64,000 nt of DNA from Schumannella soli (GCF_006517435.1 NZ_VHQG01000002.1:407604-471603); one strand, 5' to 3'; numbered from the stretch's first letter, positions 54,192 to 62,847 are shown. Made by a program: numbers and translations. The notes: a model not told the origin generated them from the sequence alone.

Positions 54192-55458
54192 CCGCGCCGC
54201 CGTCGACCCCGCAGCCGTCGAGGTGCCGCTGCCCGGACCGACTCTCGTCGACATCCGCGCCGCGCGCGAGCGTCTCGCCGGCGTCGTCGAGACGACGCCG
54301 ATCCAGGGCTCGCGGTTCCTCGACGATCTGCTCGGCGTGAAGGTGCGGCTCAAGGCCGAGAACCTGCAGCGCACCGGCTCGTACAAGATCCGCGGCGCCT
54401 TCAACCGGCTCTCGCAGCTCTCGCCGGAGGAGCGCGATCGCGGGGTCGTCGCAGCCTCGGCCGGCAACCACGCGCAGGGCGTCGCCCTCGCGGCCCGCGA
54501 GCTCGGCATCAAGGCCACGATCTTCATGCCGATCGGCGTCGCCCTGCCGAAGCTGCAGGCCACCCGCGGCTACGGCGCCGATGTCGTGCTGCACGGCCAC
54601 GTCGTCGACGAGACGCTCGCCGCGGCGGCCGAGTTCGCCGATCGCACCGGCGCGGTCATCATCCCGCCCTTCGATCACCCGGATGTCGTGGCCGGCCAGG
54701 GTACGCTCGCCTACGAGATCCTCGAGCAGGTGCCCGACGTCGCCAACGTGGTCGTGCCGATCGGCGGCGGCGGACTCATCGCCGGCGTCGCGACCGCCTT
54801 CGCCCAGCTCGAGCCCGAGATCGGTCGTCGCGTGCGTGTGATCGGCGTGCAGGCCGCCAACGCCGCCGCATACCCGCCCTCGTTGTCGGCGGGGGAGCCG
54901 GTGACGATCATCACCTCGCCGACGATCGCCGACGGCATCCACGTCGCCCGCCCCGGTCGCCTCAACTTCGACCTCGTGCAGCGCACGGTCGACACGGTCG
55001 TGACGGTCGACGACGACGACACAGCCCGCGCCCTGCTGGTGCTGCTCGAGCGGGCGAAGCTCGTCGTCGAGCCGGCGGGCGCCGTCGGCGTCGGCGCCGC
55101 CCTCTCCGGGGCGCTGCGCGGCATCGAGGGCACGACCGTGTTCCTGCTCAGCGGCGGCAACATCGACCCGATGGTCATGGAGCGCGTGATCGGCCGCGGA
55201 CTCGCCGCCTCGGCCCGCTATCTCAAGGTGCGCATCCCGCTGCCCGACCGCCCCGGCCAGCTCTCGACGATCTCGGCGCTCATCGCCGAGGCGAACGCGA
55301 ATGTCGTCGAGGTGCTGCACACGCGGCACGGACTCGGTCTGCAGATCAGCGAGGTCTCGATCGAGATCCACATGGAGACCCGCGGGCAGGAGCACGCCGA
55401 GCAGGTGCTGCAGACGCTGCGCGAGGCCGGATATCGGCCGTACGTCGAAGACGCCTGA
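54181..55458 (+). CDS. ilvA: Threonine ammonia-lyase (threonine dehydratase)
   Basis: PLP enzyme that converts L-threonine to 2-oxobutanoate and ammonia, the first step of isoleucine synthesis or threonine breakdown. 425 residues; PLP Lys69 in RTGSYKIRGAFNR, SAGNHAQGVALAA, and the phosphate loop PIGGGGLIAG near residue 195. The C terminus (about 335-425) is one ACT-like domain, RPGQLSTISALIAEANANVVEVLH, giving the short single-domain type. No ilvB/C/D genes are near, so it may be the catabolic form. ATG at 54181 inside the end of the AI-2E gene. Confidence 0.93.
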   Translation: MSDSRAAVDPAAVEVPLPGPTLVDIRAARERLAGVVETTPIQGSRFLDDLLGVKVRLKAENLQRTGSYKIRGAFNRLSQLSPEERDRGVVAASAGNHAQGVALAARELGIKATIFMPIGVALPKLQATRGYGADVVLHGHVVDETLAAAAEFADRTGAVIIPPFDHPDVVAGQGTLAYEILEQVPDVANVVVPIGGGGLIAGVATAFAQLEPEIGRRVRVIGVQAANAAAYPPSLSAGEPVTIITSPTIADGIHVARPGRLNFDLVQRTVDTVVTVDDDDTARALLVLLERAKLVVEPAGAVGVGAALSGALRGIEGTTVFLLSGGNIDPMVMERVIGRGLAASARYLKVRIPLPDRPGQLSTISALIAEANANVVEVLHTRHGLGLQISEVSIEIHMETRGQEHAEQVLQTLREAGYRPYVEDA

Positions 55459-55494
55459 GTCGCTCTCGCTCTCGCTGGCGGTTCGGACATACTC

Positions 55495-55528
55495 GAACGG
55501 CGGCCATCCTCTCGGATGACCGCCGTTC
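55495..55528. terminator. Bidirectional terminator between ilvA and greA
   Basis: GAACGGCGG pairs with CCGCCGTTC, and the inner CATCC-TCTC-GGATG extends the stem by five pairs past a single mismatch. Confidence 0.7.
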
Positions 55529-55556
55529 GCGTTCGTGCGGGAAGCCCCGCGGGGGC

Positions 55557-56048
55557 TCAGCCCCGGTAGGTCTCGACGTCGACGATCTCGACGCTGATCT
55601 CGCGGCCGTTCGGCGCGGTGTAGCTGGCCTTGTCGCCGATCTTGAGACCGAGGATGGCCTGGCCGAGGGCGCTGGTCTGCGGGTAGACGTCGAGGTCGGC
55701 GCCGTCGTCGGCGATCTCGCGGCTGCCGAGCAGGAACTTCGACTCGTCGCCGGCGATCTTCGCGGTCACGACGGTGCCGTTCTCGACGACGCCGTGGCTT
55801 TCGGGCGCGTCACCGACGGTCGCATCCTTCAGCAGCGCCGTCAGCGAGCGGATGCGCGCCTCGATCTTGCCCTGCTCGTCCTTGGCGGCGTGGTAGCCGC
55901 CGTTCTCCTTGAGGTCGCCCTCCTCGCGCGCCGCCTCGATCTTCTTGGCGATGTCGGCGCGGGCGGGTCCGCTCAGCTCGGCGAGCTCGGCGGAGAGACG
56001 GTCGTAGGCCTCCTGGGTGAGCCAGGTGGTCGGAGCCGTGTCGGTCAT
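55557..56048 (-). CDS. greA: Transcription elongation factor GreA
   Basis: Rescues backtracked RNA polymerase by stimulating transcript cleavage. 163 residues: an N-terminal coiled coil with the acidic tip DLKENGGYHAAKDEQGK and the C-terminal FKBP-like domain (GSREIADDGADLDVYPQTSALGQAILGLKIGDKASYTAPNGREISVEIV). The ATG at 56048 follows GGGAG by about eight bases. Downstream of DUF4307 on the same strand but separated by a terminator. Confidence 0.95.
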   Translation of the reverse strand: MTDTAPTTWLTQEAYDRLSAELAELSGPARADIAKKIEAAREEGDLKENGGYHAAKDEQGKIEARIRSLTALLKDATVGDAPESHGVVENGTVVTAKIAGDESKFLLGSREIADDGADLDVYPQTSALGQAILGLKIGDKASYTAPNGREISVEIVDVETYRG

Positions 56049-56114
56049 AGGAGTACTCCCTTGGTACCGGGGTGTCGGGTCCGTGCCGTGCGCGGAACAC
56101 CCCTGACAAAACCA

Positions 56115-56141
56115 AGAGACCGGCCGAGCGGGCCGGTCTCT
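56115..56141 (-). terminator. Intrinsic terminator after DUF4307
   Basis: AGAGACCGGCC pairs with GGCCGGTCTCT (eleven pairs, five-base loop); on the minus strand it is followed by TTGGTTTTG, one of the few T-rich tails in this window. Confidence 0.8.
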
Positions 56142-56155
56142 GAATTCGCGTCAGT

Positions 56156-56650
56156 CTAGGAGAGCCAGCAGCGGTTGATCAAGCCCGTCACAGCCCGCTC
56201 GGAGGTGCGTACGGTCTCGCTGAACTGCCGCACCTGCTGATCGCTCGCGGGCAGTCGCACGATCTTCCAGCCGACGATGCCGTGGTTGTCGTTCTGGGCT
56301 TCGACGGCGCAGCTGACCTCGGTGTTCACGGGGGCGGTGAGCGACCACCGCACGGTCGTCTCGGTCGCGGTGGTGTCGTGGCCGAGGTCGGTGGCTTCGA
56401 GCTGGGCCTTCGCGCCGAGGATGCCCGTCCACAGCACCCACGACACGACGAGCACGGCGAGCACGACACCGCCGACGATCGCGAGGATGCGGCGGTTCGT
56501 CCGTCGGTTCGGACTCCGGCCGTAGCGGGCGTCGAGGGCGGCCGCGAATGCGGGCGAAGCCGGCCGGGCGGATGCGTCCGTAGCGGGTGCCGACGGGGTG
56601 GATGTGCGGGTCGCCGAGGTGTCGGCGGCTGCGCCCTGCTCCGTGCTCAC
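56156..56650 (-). CDS. DUF4307 domain-containing membrane protein
   Basis: About 164 residues. A disordered N terminus, then ALDARYGRSPNRRTNRRI just before one membrane helix (LAIVGGVVLAVLVVSWVLW) and an outer domain with AVNTEV-type strand pattern and paired cysteines (VSCAVEAQNDN ... INRCW). This family is found beside greA in actinobacteria; function unknown. I start at GTG 56650, eight bases after GGAG; TTG 56656 is the alternative. Confidence 0.85.
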   Translation of the reverse strand: MSTEQGAAADTSATRTSTPSAPATDASARPASPAFAAALDARYGRSPNRRTNRRILAIVGGVVLAVLVVSWVLWTGILGAKAQLEATDLGHDTTATETTVRWSLTAPVNTEVSCAVEAQNDNHGIVGWKIVRLPASDQQVRQFSETVRTSERAVTGLINRCWLS

Positions 56651-56714
56651 GTCCAACTCCGTCCGACTACGCTGGAACCCAGGTTATTCGTTCGGCTCGA
56701 GGGGAACATCCACG

Positions 56715-57014
56715 GTGCACCTGGCTCTGCTCACGGCGGTCGCGCCCTCACCGTCCCCGTCGGGCCCGCCGGACGTCCTCGTCACCCCGGGACCGTGGGG
56801 CTTCATCGCCATCGCGGGCATCGCGATCGCCGCGATCCTGCTGATCCTCGACATGGTGCGGCGCACGCGACGCCTGCGCTACCGCGTCGAGATCCGCGAG
56901 AAGCTCGAGGCCGAGCGCGCCGCCGCCGCCGGCGAGGCGGTCGACCCGGATCTCGCTGACGGCCACGACCACGGTCTGCTCGGCGACGACGACCCGCGCC
57001 GCGCACACGAGTAG
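56715..57014 (+). CDS. Small single-span membrane protein
   Basis: 99 residues: a short outer N terminus rich in Pro/Ser, one membrane helix (WGFIAIAGIAIAAILLILDMV), then a basic-acidic cytoplasmic helix (RRTRRLRYRVEIREKLEAER) and an Asp/His tail. Divergent from DUF4307. GTG at 56715 with GAGGGGA about ten bases upstream. Not assigned to a named family. Confidence 0.7.
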   Translation: MHLALLTAVAPSPSPSGPPDVLVTPGPWGFIAIAGIAIAAILLILDMVRRTRRLRYRVEIREKLEAERAAAAGEAVDPDLADGHDHGLLGDDDPRRAHE

Positions 57015-57065
57015 GGCCCGAGGGGTGGCCCCGGCTTCGGTTGTGGCTCTGCCTCCGGTCGGGGT

Positions 57066-57088
57066 TGTGGCTGTGGCTGTGGCTGTGG
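57066..57088 (+). repeat. Hexanucleotide microsatellite
   Basis: Nearly four tandem copies of TGTGGC between two genes, 32 bases ahead of the promoter at 57120; a fifth, degenerate copy lies upstream. Confidence 0.75.
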
Positions 57089-57119
57089 ACAACTTCCCCG
57101 CGGAGTAGACCGCGTGCTC

Positions 57120-57125
57120 TAGCGT
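57120..57125 (+). promoter_or_regulatory. -10 element of leaderless lipoprotein gene
   Basis: TAGCGT, six bases before the ATG at 57132. Confidence 0.5.
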
Positions 57126-57131
57126 CGGAGC

Positions 57132-57677
57132 ATGCCCCGTCGCCCCGTCCCGCTGCTGCTCGCGTTCGCGACAGCCGCCGCGGTGACGGTGTCGCTGACG
57201 GGATGCGTCGGCGGGGGAGCCGATTCGCCCTCGCCCAAACCGACCGCCTCGAAGAGCGCGCTGTTCTCCTCCGACGAGGAGGCCCTGAAGGCAGCCGAGA
57301 AGGCCTACCAGGCGTACCTCGACGTAACTAACAAAGTCGGACATGGGGGCTGGAAAGACAGCTCTGACCTTGCATCAGTGATGGAGGGCGACCTTCTCAA
57401 GACAGAGACGGCCGGGGCCAAAGACTTCGCTGCGAGAGGTTACGTGCTGTTGGGGGACAGCTCGATGGACTCGATGAGAGTCCAATCTGCACGGCCACCA
57501 GTGGTCGTCTACGTCTGTAGAGATGTGTCAAAGACTGACGTCGTCGATTCCTCTGGCAAGTCGATAGTTCCTGCCGAACGTCAATCCAGGGTCCCACTGC
57601 AGGTCACGTTTGGAGATCGGGACGGAACTTTGATCGTGAGTAGGAGCGTCACGTGGTCCGGCGACGACTTCTGCTGA
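57132..57677 (+). CDS. Predicted lipoprotein with a low-G+C 3' half
   Basis: 181 residues. Lipobox SLTGC with Cys25, a Ser/Pro linker, a helix EEALKAAEKAYQAYLDVTNKV and a folded domain of unknown type with a Cys pair (VYVCRDVS ... DDFC). The first 190 bases match the host's codon use; from about 57325 the sequence becomes much poorer in G+C (20 of the 40 bases from 57321 are G or C), although the frame is intact. It overlaps the next gene by 25 bases. The pattern looks like an exchanged 3' module. Confidence 0.78.
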   Translation: MPRRPVPLLLAFATAAAVTVSLTGCVGGGADSPSPKPTASKSALFSSDEEALKAAEKAYQAYLDVTNKVGHGGWKDSSDLASVMEGDLLKTETAGAKDFAARGYVLLGDSSMDSMRVQSARPPVVVYVCRDVSKTDVVDSSGKSIVPAERQSRVPLQVTFGDRDGTLIVSRSVTWSGDDFC

Positions 57678-58471
57678 TCGCACTCGCTGCAATTCTTTCG
57701 GTGCCGCTCGGAGGGGCCGGCATTGCGCAATCGAACGATCAGTGCGGATCCACCTCGGTCTTCACCGGCGCCTGCACGTTTGATGGTGGAGTCAAAGTTG
57801 GAGGTACGCGGCCGGGCTCGGGAGGCCAGCCTGATGGCGGAGGGACATCGGACGCTCCCCCTTCCAATAGCAACGCTTCACCTGACGCCGGAGGTGGCGG
57901 GGTAGCGCCTGCCGTGCCGGCCTGCCAGGACCAGCTCTGCGACTCGCTCGCGCTCGAGGCCGCGAATGGCGGTCCGATCACGGTCAGCGACATCGCGACG
58001 TTCATCCCGCAGAAGCCGACGGCGCGCACCGAGCCGAAGGGCTGGGGCGTCCGCGGGCTCGACACGAACTTCATCGGGTCGGCATCCACCCACACCGTCA
58101 CGGGCACGCTGCTCGGCGCGACGGCGCAGGTGCGCTTCGCGCCGACCGGCTATCGCTTCGACTACGGCGATGGCAGCAGCGTGCGCAGCACGAAGACCGG
58201 CGGCGCGACCTGGGCGAAGCAGGGTCTGCGTGCGTTCGACCCGACGCCGACCAGCCACGTCTACCGCATCAAGGGCACCTACGCGGCGACCGTCTCGGTC
58301 GTCTACCGCGCCGAGTACCGGGTCGACGGAATGCCCGACTGGGTCGCCGTGCAGGGCACCCTGACGATCCCGGCCGACGCGCCGCTCAGCATCCGCATCG
58401 CCGACGCGACGACCGTGCTCGTCGACAAGGACTGCCGGCAGAACCCCAGCGGTCCCGGCTGCGGTCCCTGA
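57653..58471 (+). CDS. Secreted protein with a PKD-like domain
   Basis: 272 residues. A signal peptide (LLLIALAAILSVPLGGAGIA), a Gly/Ser/Pro-rich linker to about residue 85, then a PKD/beta-sandwich domain with YRFDYGDGSSV and SHVYRIKGTYAATVSVVYRAEY, and a C-terminal Cys pair. The GTG at 57653 follows TAGGAG. The 5' part, to about 57910, shares the low G+C of the preceding gene; the PKD part returns to host composition. The two genes probably form one secreted pair. Confidence 0.78.
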   Translation: MVRRRLLLIALAAILSVPLGGAGIAQSNDQCGSTSVFTGACTFDGGVKVGGTRPGSGGQPDGGGTSDAPPSNSNASPDAGGGGVAPAVPACQDQLCDSLALEAANGGPITVSDIATFIPQKPTARTEPKGWGVRGLDTNFIGSASTHTVTGTLLGATAQVRFAPTGYRFDYGDGSSVRSTKTGGATWAKQGLRAFDPTPTSHVYRIKGTYAATVSVVYRAEYRVDGMPDWVAVQGTLTIPADAPLSIRIADATTVLVDKDCRQNPSGPGCGP

Positions 58472-58492
58472 CCAGGACCCGACGGGTTCCGG

Positions 58493-59209
58493 CTACAGCG
58501 CAGGCGGGTTGATCGTGATCAGCAGGATGCCCACCCACTGGCACAGGAACGCGATCACCGTGCAGCTGTGGAACATCTCGTGGAACCCGAACACGCCCGG
58601 CACCGGATTCGGCCGCTTCGTGCCGTAGAAGATCGCGCCGGTCGTGTACGCCGCGCCGCCGACGAGGATCAGCACCATCGTCGCCACGTTCGCGTTCACC
58701 AGATCGACGATGTAGAGCATCGCCGCCCATCCCAGGGCCAGATACAGCGGCACGTACAGCCAGCGCGGCGCGCCCAGCCAGAAGATGCGGAAGCCGATCC
58801 CGAGCAGTGCCCCACCCCACACGATCGACAGCAGCACGACCGCCTTCGTCGTCGGCAGACAGCACACCGCGATCGGCGTGTACGTGCCCGCGATGAGAAG
58901 GAAGATGTTCGAGTGATCCAGGCGCCGGAACAGCGCCTTCACCTTCGGGCTCCAGTTGATGCGGTGATACGTCGCGCTGATGCCGAACAGCAGCAGCGAC
59001 GAGAGCATGAACACCGCCGCGGCGGCGCGCGCGGCCGTGTTCGCGGCGACGAGCATCAGCACGATGCCGAGCACGATCGCCAGCGGGAACGTCGCCAGAT
59101 GGATCCAGCCGCGCCACGTCGGCTTCACGTCGCCGGCGGCCGGCGGGTGCTCGATCGCATCGGCGACCAGGGGGATGTGGTCGCGCTCGAGGTCTGCCGG
59201 TGCCGCCAT
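58493..59209 (-). CDS. Hemolysin III / PAQR family membrane protein
   Basis: 238 residues with seven membrane helices. Signature residues of the family: ATYHRINW with the first His, LDHSNIFLLIAGTYTP, and GFHEMFHSCTVIAF with two His that bind zinc in eukaryotic adiponectin receptors. It may act as a membrane hydrolase or lipid homeostasis protein. ATG at 59209, six bases from a minus-strand TAGTAT. Confidence 0.92.
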   Translation of the reverse strand: MAAPADLERDHIPLVADAIEHPPAAGDVKPTWRGWIHLATFPLAIVLGIVLMLVAANTAARAAAAVFMLSSLLLFGISATYHRINWSPKVKALFRRLDHSNIFLLIAGTYTPIAVCCLPTTKAVVLLSIVWGGALLGIGFRIFWLGAPRWLYVPLYLALGWAAMLYIVDLVNANVATMVLILVGGAAYTTGAIFYGTKRPNPVPGVFGFHEMFHSCTVIAFLCQWVGILLITINPPAL

Positions 59210-59215
59210 GGCCCG

Positions 59216-59221
59216 ATACTA
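59216..59221 (-). promoter_or_regulatory. -10 element of leaderless hlyIII-like gene
   Basis: TAGTAT on the minus strand, six bases before the ATG at 59209. Confidence 0.55.
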
Positions 59222-59260
59222 GGCCCGGGCCGTCCCGGGAATCTGTGCGGATCGGTGGAC

Positions 59261-59266
59261 TAGCGT
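59261..59266 (+). promoter_or_regulatory. -10 element of leaderless uppS
   Basis: TAGCGT, six bases before the GTG at 59273. Confidence 0.55.
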
Positions 59267-59272
59267 TGGCCC

Positions 59273-60058
59273 GTGAGTGAGCGGCGCGAGACCGGGGGCA
59301 GCGGACTGCTCTACGGGCTGTACCAGTCCCGGCTGCGGCGCGGACTGCTCGGGCGTCAGCTGCCGCAGCACGTCGCCATGATCATCGACGGCAACCGCCG
59401 CTGGGCCCGCCTGCGGGCGCTCGAGACCGCCGCCCACGGCCACCGCGCCGGAGCCGCGAAGATGCACGAGTTCCTGCGCTGGTGCGACGACCTCGGCATC
59501 CGCGTCGTCACCCTCTACCTGCTGTCGACCGACAACCTGAAGAGCCGGCAGAGCGCCGAGCTCGACCAGCTCGTCGACATCATCGCCGGACTCGCCGACG
59601 ACATCTCCCGCGAGCCGACCTGGCGGGTGCAGCACGTCGGCGCGAGCGACGGGCTGCCCGACTCGCTCATCGAATCGCTGAGACAGGCCGAGCACCGCAC
59701 CGCCGAGCACACCGGACTGCACGTCAACCTCGCCGTCGGCTACGGCGGCCGACGGGAGATCGCGGATGCGATGCGCAGCATCGTCGAGCAGCACAGCGCC
59801 GGCGGCGGCACCCTCGACGACCTCGCCGAGCTGCTGACGCCCGAGACGATCGGGGAGCACCTCTACACGCAGGGGCAGCCCGACCCCGACCTCATCATCC
59901 GCACCAGCGGCGAGCAGCGCCTCAGCGACTTCATGCTCTGGCAGAGCGCGCACAGCGAGTTCTACTTCGTCGAAGCGCTCGGACCCGACCTGCGCGAAGT
60001 CGACTTCCTGCGCGCGGTGCGCGACTACGCCAGCCGGCACCGGCGGTTCGGGCAGTGA
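59273..60058 (+). CDS. uppS: Isoprenyl transferase (polyprenyl diphosphate synthase, cis type)
   Basis: Condenses isopentenyl diphosphate with an allylic primer to a cis-polyprenyl diphosphate, the lipid carrier for cell-wall synthesis. 261 residues; HVAMIIDGNRRWARLR carries the catalytic Asp, TLYLLSTDNLKS and VNLAVGYGGRREIADAM are conserved, and the end has DLIIRTSGEQRLSDFMLWQ and YFVEALGPDLREVDFLRA. It overlaps the aminotransferase gene in a GTGA junction. Product chain length is not visible. Confidence 0.92.
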   Translation: MSERRETGGSGLLYGLYQSRLRRGLLGRQLPQHVAMIIDGNRRWARLRALETAAHGHRAGAAKMHEFLRWCDDLGIRVVTLYLLSTDNLKSRQSAELDQLVDIIAGLADDISREPTWRVQHVGASDGLPDSLIESLRQAEHRTAEHTGLHVNLAVGYGGRREIADAMRSIVEQHSAGGGTLDDLAELLTPETIGEHLYTQGQPDPDLIIRTSGEQRLSDFMLWQSAHSEFYFVEALGPDLREVDFLRAVRDYASRHRRFGQ

Positions 60059-61227
60059 GCCCCCTGCTCGGCCGGCGCCGCGACGCGGATGCGGAGGCAA
60101 CCCGCGCCGTGCTCGCCGCCTACCTCGACACCTTCGGCGAAGAACCCGGCTGGCTCGACTTCGGCCGCTTCGGACCGATGGGGCGCGCGGCCCTCGATGA
60201 GGAGGCCGGTCTGCGCCACGTGCTCGAGCACGTGCGATTCGGCGCCCTCGCCGTGACCGACGGCCAGCACGAGCGGGTCAAACGCGCCGTCGCCGCCGTC
60301 ACCGGATTCCGCCCCGACCAGGTCGTCTTCCAGCCGAACACGACCCAGGCCCTCACGCACGCCGTCTTCGGCGTGACCGGCGACATCGCGCTCTCCCTCG
60401 GCGAGTTCCCGGCCCTGCCTTTCGCGGTGCAACGCGCGAGCGAGGTGCTCAAGGTCGGCGCGCCGCGCTGGATCGGCACCGATCACGGACGCGTGACGCC
60501 GGGCAACCTGCGCGACCAGCTCGACTCGCGGGTCGCCGCCGTCGCGGTGTCGCTCGTCGACTACCGCACCGGCTACCTGGCCGACCTCGACGGCATCCGC
60601 CAGGTCATCGGCGACCGGCTGCTCATCGTCGACGCCATGCAGGGCTTCGGGGTCGTGGATGCGCCGCTGCACCTCGCCGACGTCGTCGCCGCGGGCGGGC
60701 AGAAGTGGGTGCGCGCCGGCTGGGGCACCGGATTCCTCGCGCTGAGCGACCGCGCTCTCGACCGGCTCACGCCGGTGTGGTCGGGATGGACCGGAACGGA
60801 CTCGCCGACCCAGCCGATGGACGAGGTGCTGCCGCCGGCCCGCGGCGCATCCGCGTTCCAGCTGACCAACGGCGACCCCGTCGCCCAGGCGCGACTCGCG
60901 GCCGCGCTCGAGCAGCTCGCCGACCTCGGCGTCGACCTGGTGCAGGAGAAGGTGGCGAGCACCGTCTCGCGCATCATCGACCTCGCCGACGAGCACGGCA
61001 TCCCGATCGCGTCACCGCGCGCCGAAGACGAGCGGGCCGGCATCGTCGTGCTCGACCCGGGCGCCGACCGACTCACGGCCCTCACCGCGGCGCTGCACAA
61101 CCACGGCATCTCGGCGACGACCCGCGACGGACGGGTGCGGCTCAGCCCGCACGCGTCGACCAGCGAGGAGACCCTGGAGATGCTCGCCTCCGCCCTCGTC
61201 TCCTTCGCGACGACATCGCCGCTCTGA
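60055..61227 (+). CDS. Aminotransferase class V-fold PLP-dependent enzyme
   Basis: About 390 residues. Fold type I pattern: VVFQPNTTQALTHAVFGV, VSLVDYRTGYLADLDGI, LLIVDAMQGFGVVDAPL (PLP-binding Asp) and AAGGQKWVRAGWGTGFLAL with the Schiff-base Lys. The C-terminal end is VRLSPHASTSEETLEML. Similar to cysteine desulfurase / kynureninase-like proteins but the catalytic Cys loop of desulfurases is not recognisable. GTG coupled to uppS; the shared operon is notable because no pathway link is evident. Confidence 0.85.
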   Translation: MSPLLGRRRDADAEATRAVLAAYLDTFGEEPGWLDFGRFGPMGRAALDEEAGLRHVLEHVRFGALAVTDGQHERVKRAVAAVTGFRPDQVVFQPNTTQALTHAVFGVTGDIALSLGEFPALPFAVQRASEVLKVGAPRWIGTDHGRVTPGNLRDQLDSRVAAVAVSLVDYRTGYLADLDGIRQVIGDRLLIVDAMQGFGVVDAPLHLADVVAAGGQKWVRAGWGTGFLALSDRALDRLTPVWSGWTGTDSPTQPMDEVLPPARGASAFQLTNGDPVAQARLAAALEQLADLGVDLVQEKVASTVSRIIDLADEHGIPIASPRAEDERAGIVVLDPGADRLTALTAALHNHGISATTRDGRVRLSPHASTSEETLEMLASALVSFATTSPL

Positions 61228-61347
61228 GTGCCGGGCCGACCCGCTCGACGGCGTCGCCGACCCGCGCGCGGGGCGCTCACGGCGAGAGTTAACCGACACG
61301 ACACATCCGCGGGCGTGTCTAAGCCGGCGGCACGCGCCGAGCAGGCT

Positions 61348-61353
61348 TAGCGT
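61348..61353 (+). promoter_or_regulatory. -10 element of the phoH transcript
   Basis: TAGCGT; at standard spacing transcription would start at about 61360-61361, exactly at the first base of hairpin 1 of the leader. Confidence 0.55.
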
Positions 61354-61360
61354 CGGCCTT

Positions 61361-61456
61361 GTCAGACACGGCGTCTGACCGGAGCGGCCACATAAGTTCG
61401 CCTCCGACGAGCCCCCTGGCCGCTCTGAAATCAGGAACCGGATGCCCCGCATCCGG
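61361..61456 (+). promoter_or_regulatory. Three-hairpin 5' leader of phoH, candidate cis-regulatory RNA
   Basis: Three perfect stems in order: GTCAGAC-ACGGC-GTCTGAC (61361-61379), GAGCGGCCA with TGGCCGCTC around a 26-base loop (61382-61425), and CCGGATGC-CCC-GCATCCGG (61438-61456). The AGGAG ribosome site begins within a few bases after the last stem. The stems fill almost the whole leader predicted from the TAGCGT promoter. No known riboswitch class is recognised. Confidence 0.6.
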
Positions 61457-61470
61457 GCAAGGAGTGGCTA

Positions 61471-62841
61471 GTGCCCGCGCTCGACGAATCCCTGCAGTCC
61501 TCGCCCATCGCCGCCGGAAAGACCAGCCGGCGCACCACCAGGAAGCAGGGGGAGCGCACGTACGTGCTCGACACCTCCGTGCTTCTCAGCGACCCGCACG
61601 CCCTGTTCCGCTTCGCGGAGCACGCGGTCGTGCTGCCGGTCGTGGTCATCGCCGAACTCGAGGCCAAACGCCACGACCCCGAGATCGGCTACTTCGCGCG
61701 GCAGGCGCTGCGCCTCCTCGACGAGATGCGCATCGAGCACGAGCGCCTCGACTTCCCGATCCCGGTGGGGGATGCGGGCGGCAGCATGCGCGTCGAGCTG
61801 AACCACTCCAACATGTCGGTGCTGCCCTCGGGACTGCAGCTGAACGACAACGACTCGCGCATCCTCGCCGTCGCCCTCAACCTGGCCGGCGACGGGCTCG
61901 ACGTCACGGTCGTGTCGAAGGATCTGCCCCTGCGCGTCAAAGCCGCCTCGATCGGCCTCGCCGCCGAGGAGTACCGCGCCGAGCTCGCGCCCGAGTCGGG
62001 CTGGACCGGCATGGCGGAGGTCGACCTGTCGAGCGAGCAGATGGCCGAGCTCTACGACGCCGACAGGCTGTCGACGCGCGCGGTCGCCGACCTGCCGATC
62101 AACACGAGTCTGGTGCTGCGCTCCGACCGGGGCAGCGCGCTCGGTCGGGTCACCGGCAAGGGCGAGCTGAGCGTCGTGCGCGGCGACCGCGACGTCTTCG
62201 GGTTGCACGGCCGCAGCGCCGAGCAGCGCCTCGCGATCGACCTGCTGCTCGACCCCGAGATCGGCATCGTGTCGCTCGGCGGTCGCGCCGGAACCGGCAA
62301 GAGCGCCCTCGCCCTGTGCGCCGGCCTCGAGGCCGTGCTCGAGAAGCAGCAGCACCGCAAGATCATGGTGTTCCGTCCGCTCTATGCGGTCGGCGGTCAG
62401 GAGCTCGGCTACCTGCCCGGTGACGCCCAGGAGAAGATGAACCCCTGGGGCCAGGCCGTCTTCGACACCCTCGGCGCCCTCGTGAGCGAGAACGTTCTCG
62501 AGGAGGTCATGGAGCGCGGGCTGCTCGAGGTGCTGCCGCTCACGCACATCCGCGGCCGTTCACTGCACGACGCCTTCGTGATCGTCGACGAGGCGCAGTC
62601 GCTCGAGCGCAACGTGCTGCTGACGGTGCTCTCGCGCATCGGCCAGAACTCGCGCGTCGTGCTCACCCACGACGTCGCGCAGCGCGACAACCTGCGCGTC
62701 GGCCGCCACGACGGCGTCGCGAGCGTCATCGAGACGCTCAAGGGGCACCCGCTGTTCGCGCACATCACCCTGACCCGCTCCGAGCGCTCCGCCGTGGCTG
62801 CGCTCGTGACCGAGCTGCTGGAGTCGAACGAGCTCGCCTGA
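61471..62841 (+). CDS. PIN-PhoH family protein (PhoH2-type RNA helicase/ribonuclease)
   Basis: 456 residues. An N-terminal PIN nuclease domain with [15 protein letters not shown], the acidic residues [11 protein letters not shown] and [11 protein letters not shown]; then a PhoH ATPase domain with Walker [14 protein letters not shown] near residue 270, [11 protein letters not shown] (Walker B) and [18 protein letters not shown]. This fusion is a sequence-specific RNA unwinding and cleaving enzyme in mycobacteria. GTG at 61471 after AGGAG. A phoAT antitoxin frame, which precedes it in mycobacteria, is not seen; a structured leader is there instead. Confidence 0.92.
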   Translation: MPALDESLQSSPIAAGKTSRRTTRKQGERTYVLDTSVLLSDPHALFRFAEHAVVLPVVVIAELEAKRHDPEIGYFARQALRLLDEMRIEHERLDFPIPVGDAGGSMRVELNHSNMSVLPSGLQLNDNDSRILAVALNLAGDGLDVTVVSKDLPLRVKAASIGLAAEEYRAELAPESGWTGMAEVDLSSEQMAELYDADRLSTRAVADLPINTSLVLRSDRGSALGRVTGKGELSVVRGDRDVFGLHGRSAEQRLAIDLLLDPEIGIVSLGGRAGTGKSALALCAGLEAVLEKQQHRKIMVFRPLYAVGGQELGYLPGDAQEKMNPWGQAVFDTLGALVSENVLEEVMERGLLEVLPLTHIRGRSLHDAFVIVDEAQSLERNVLLTVLSRIGQNSRVVLTHDVAQRDNLRVGRHDGVASVIETLKGHPLFAHITLTRSERSAVAALVTELLESNELA

Positions 62842-62847
62842 TCGTCC

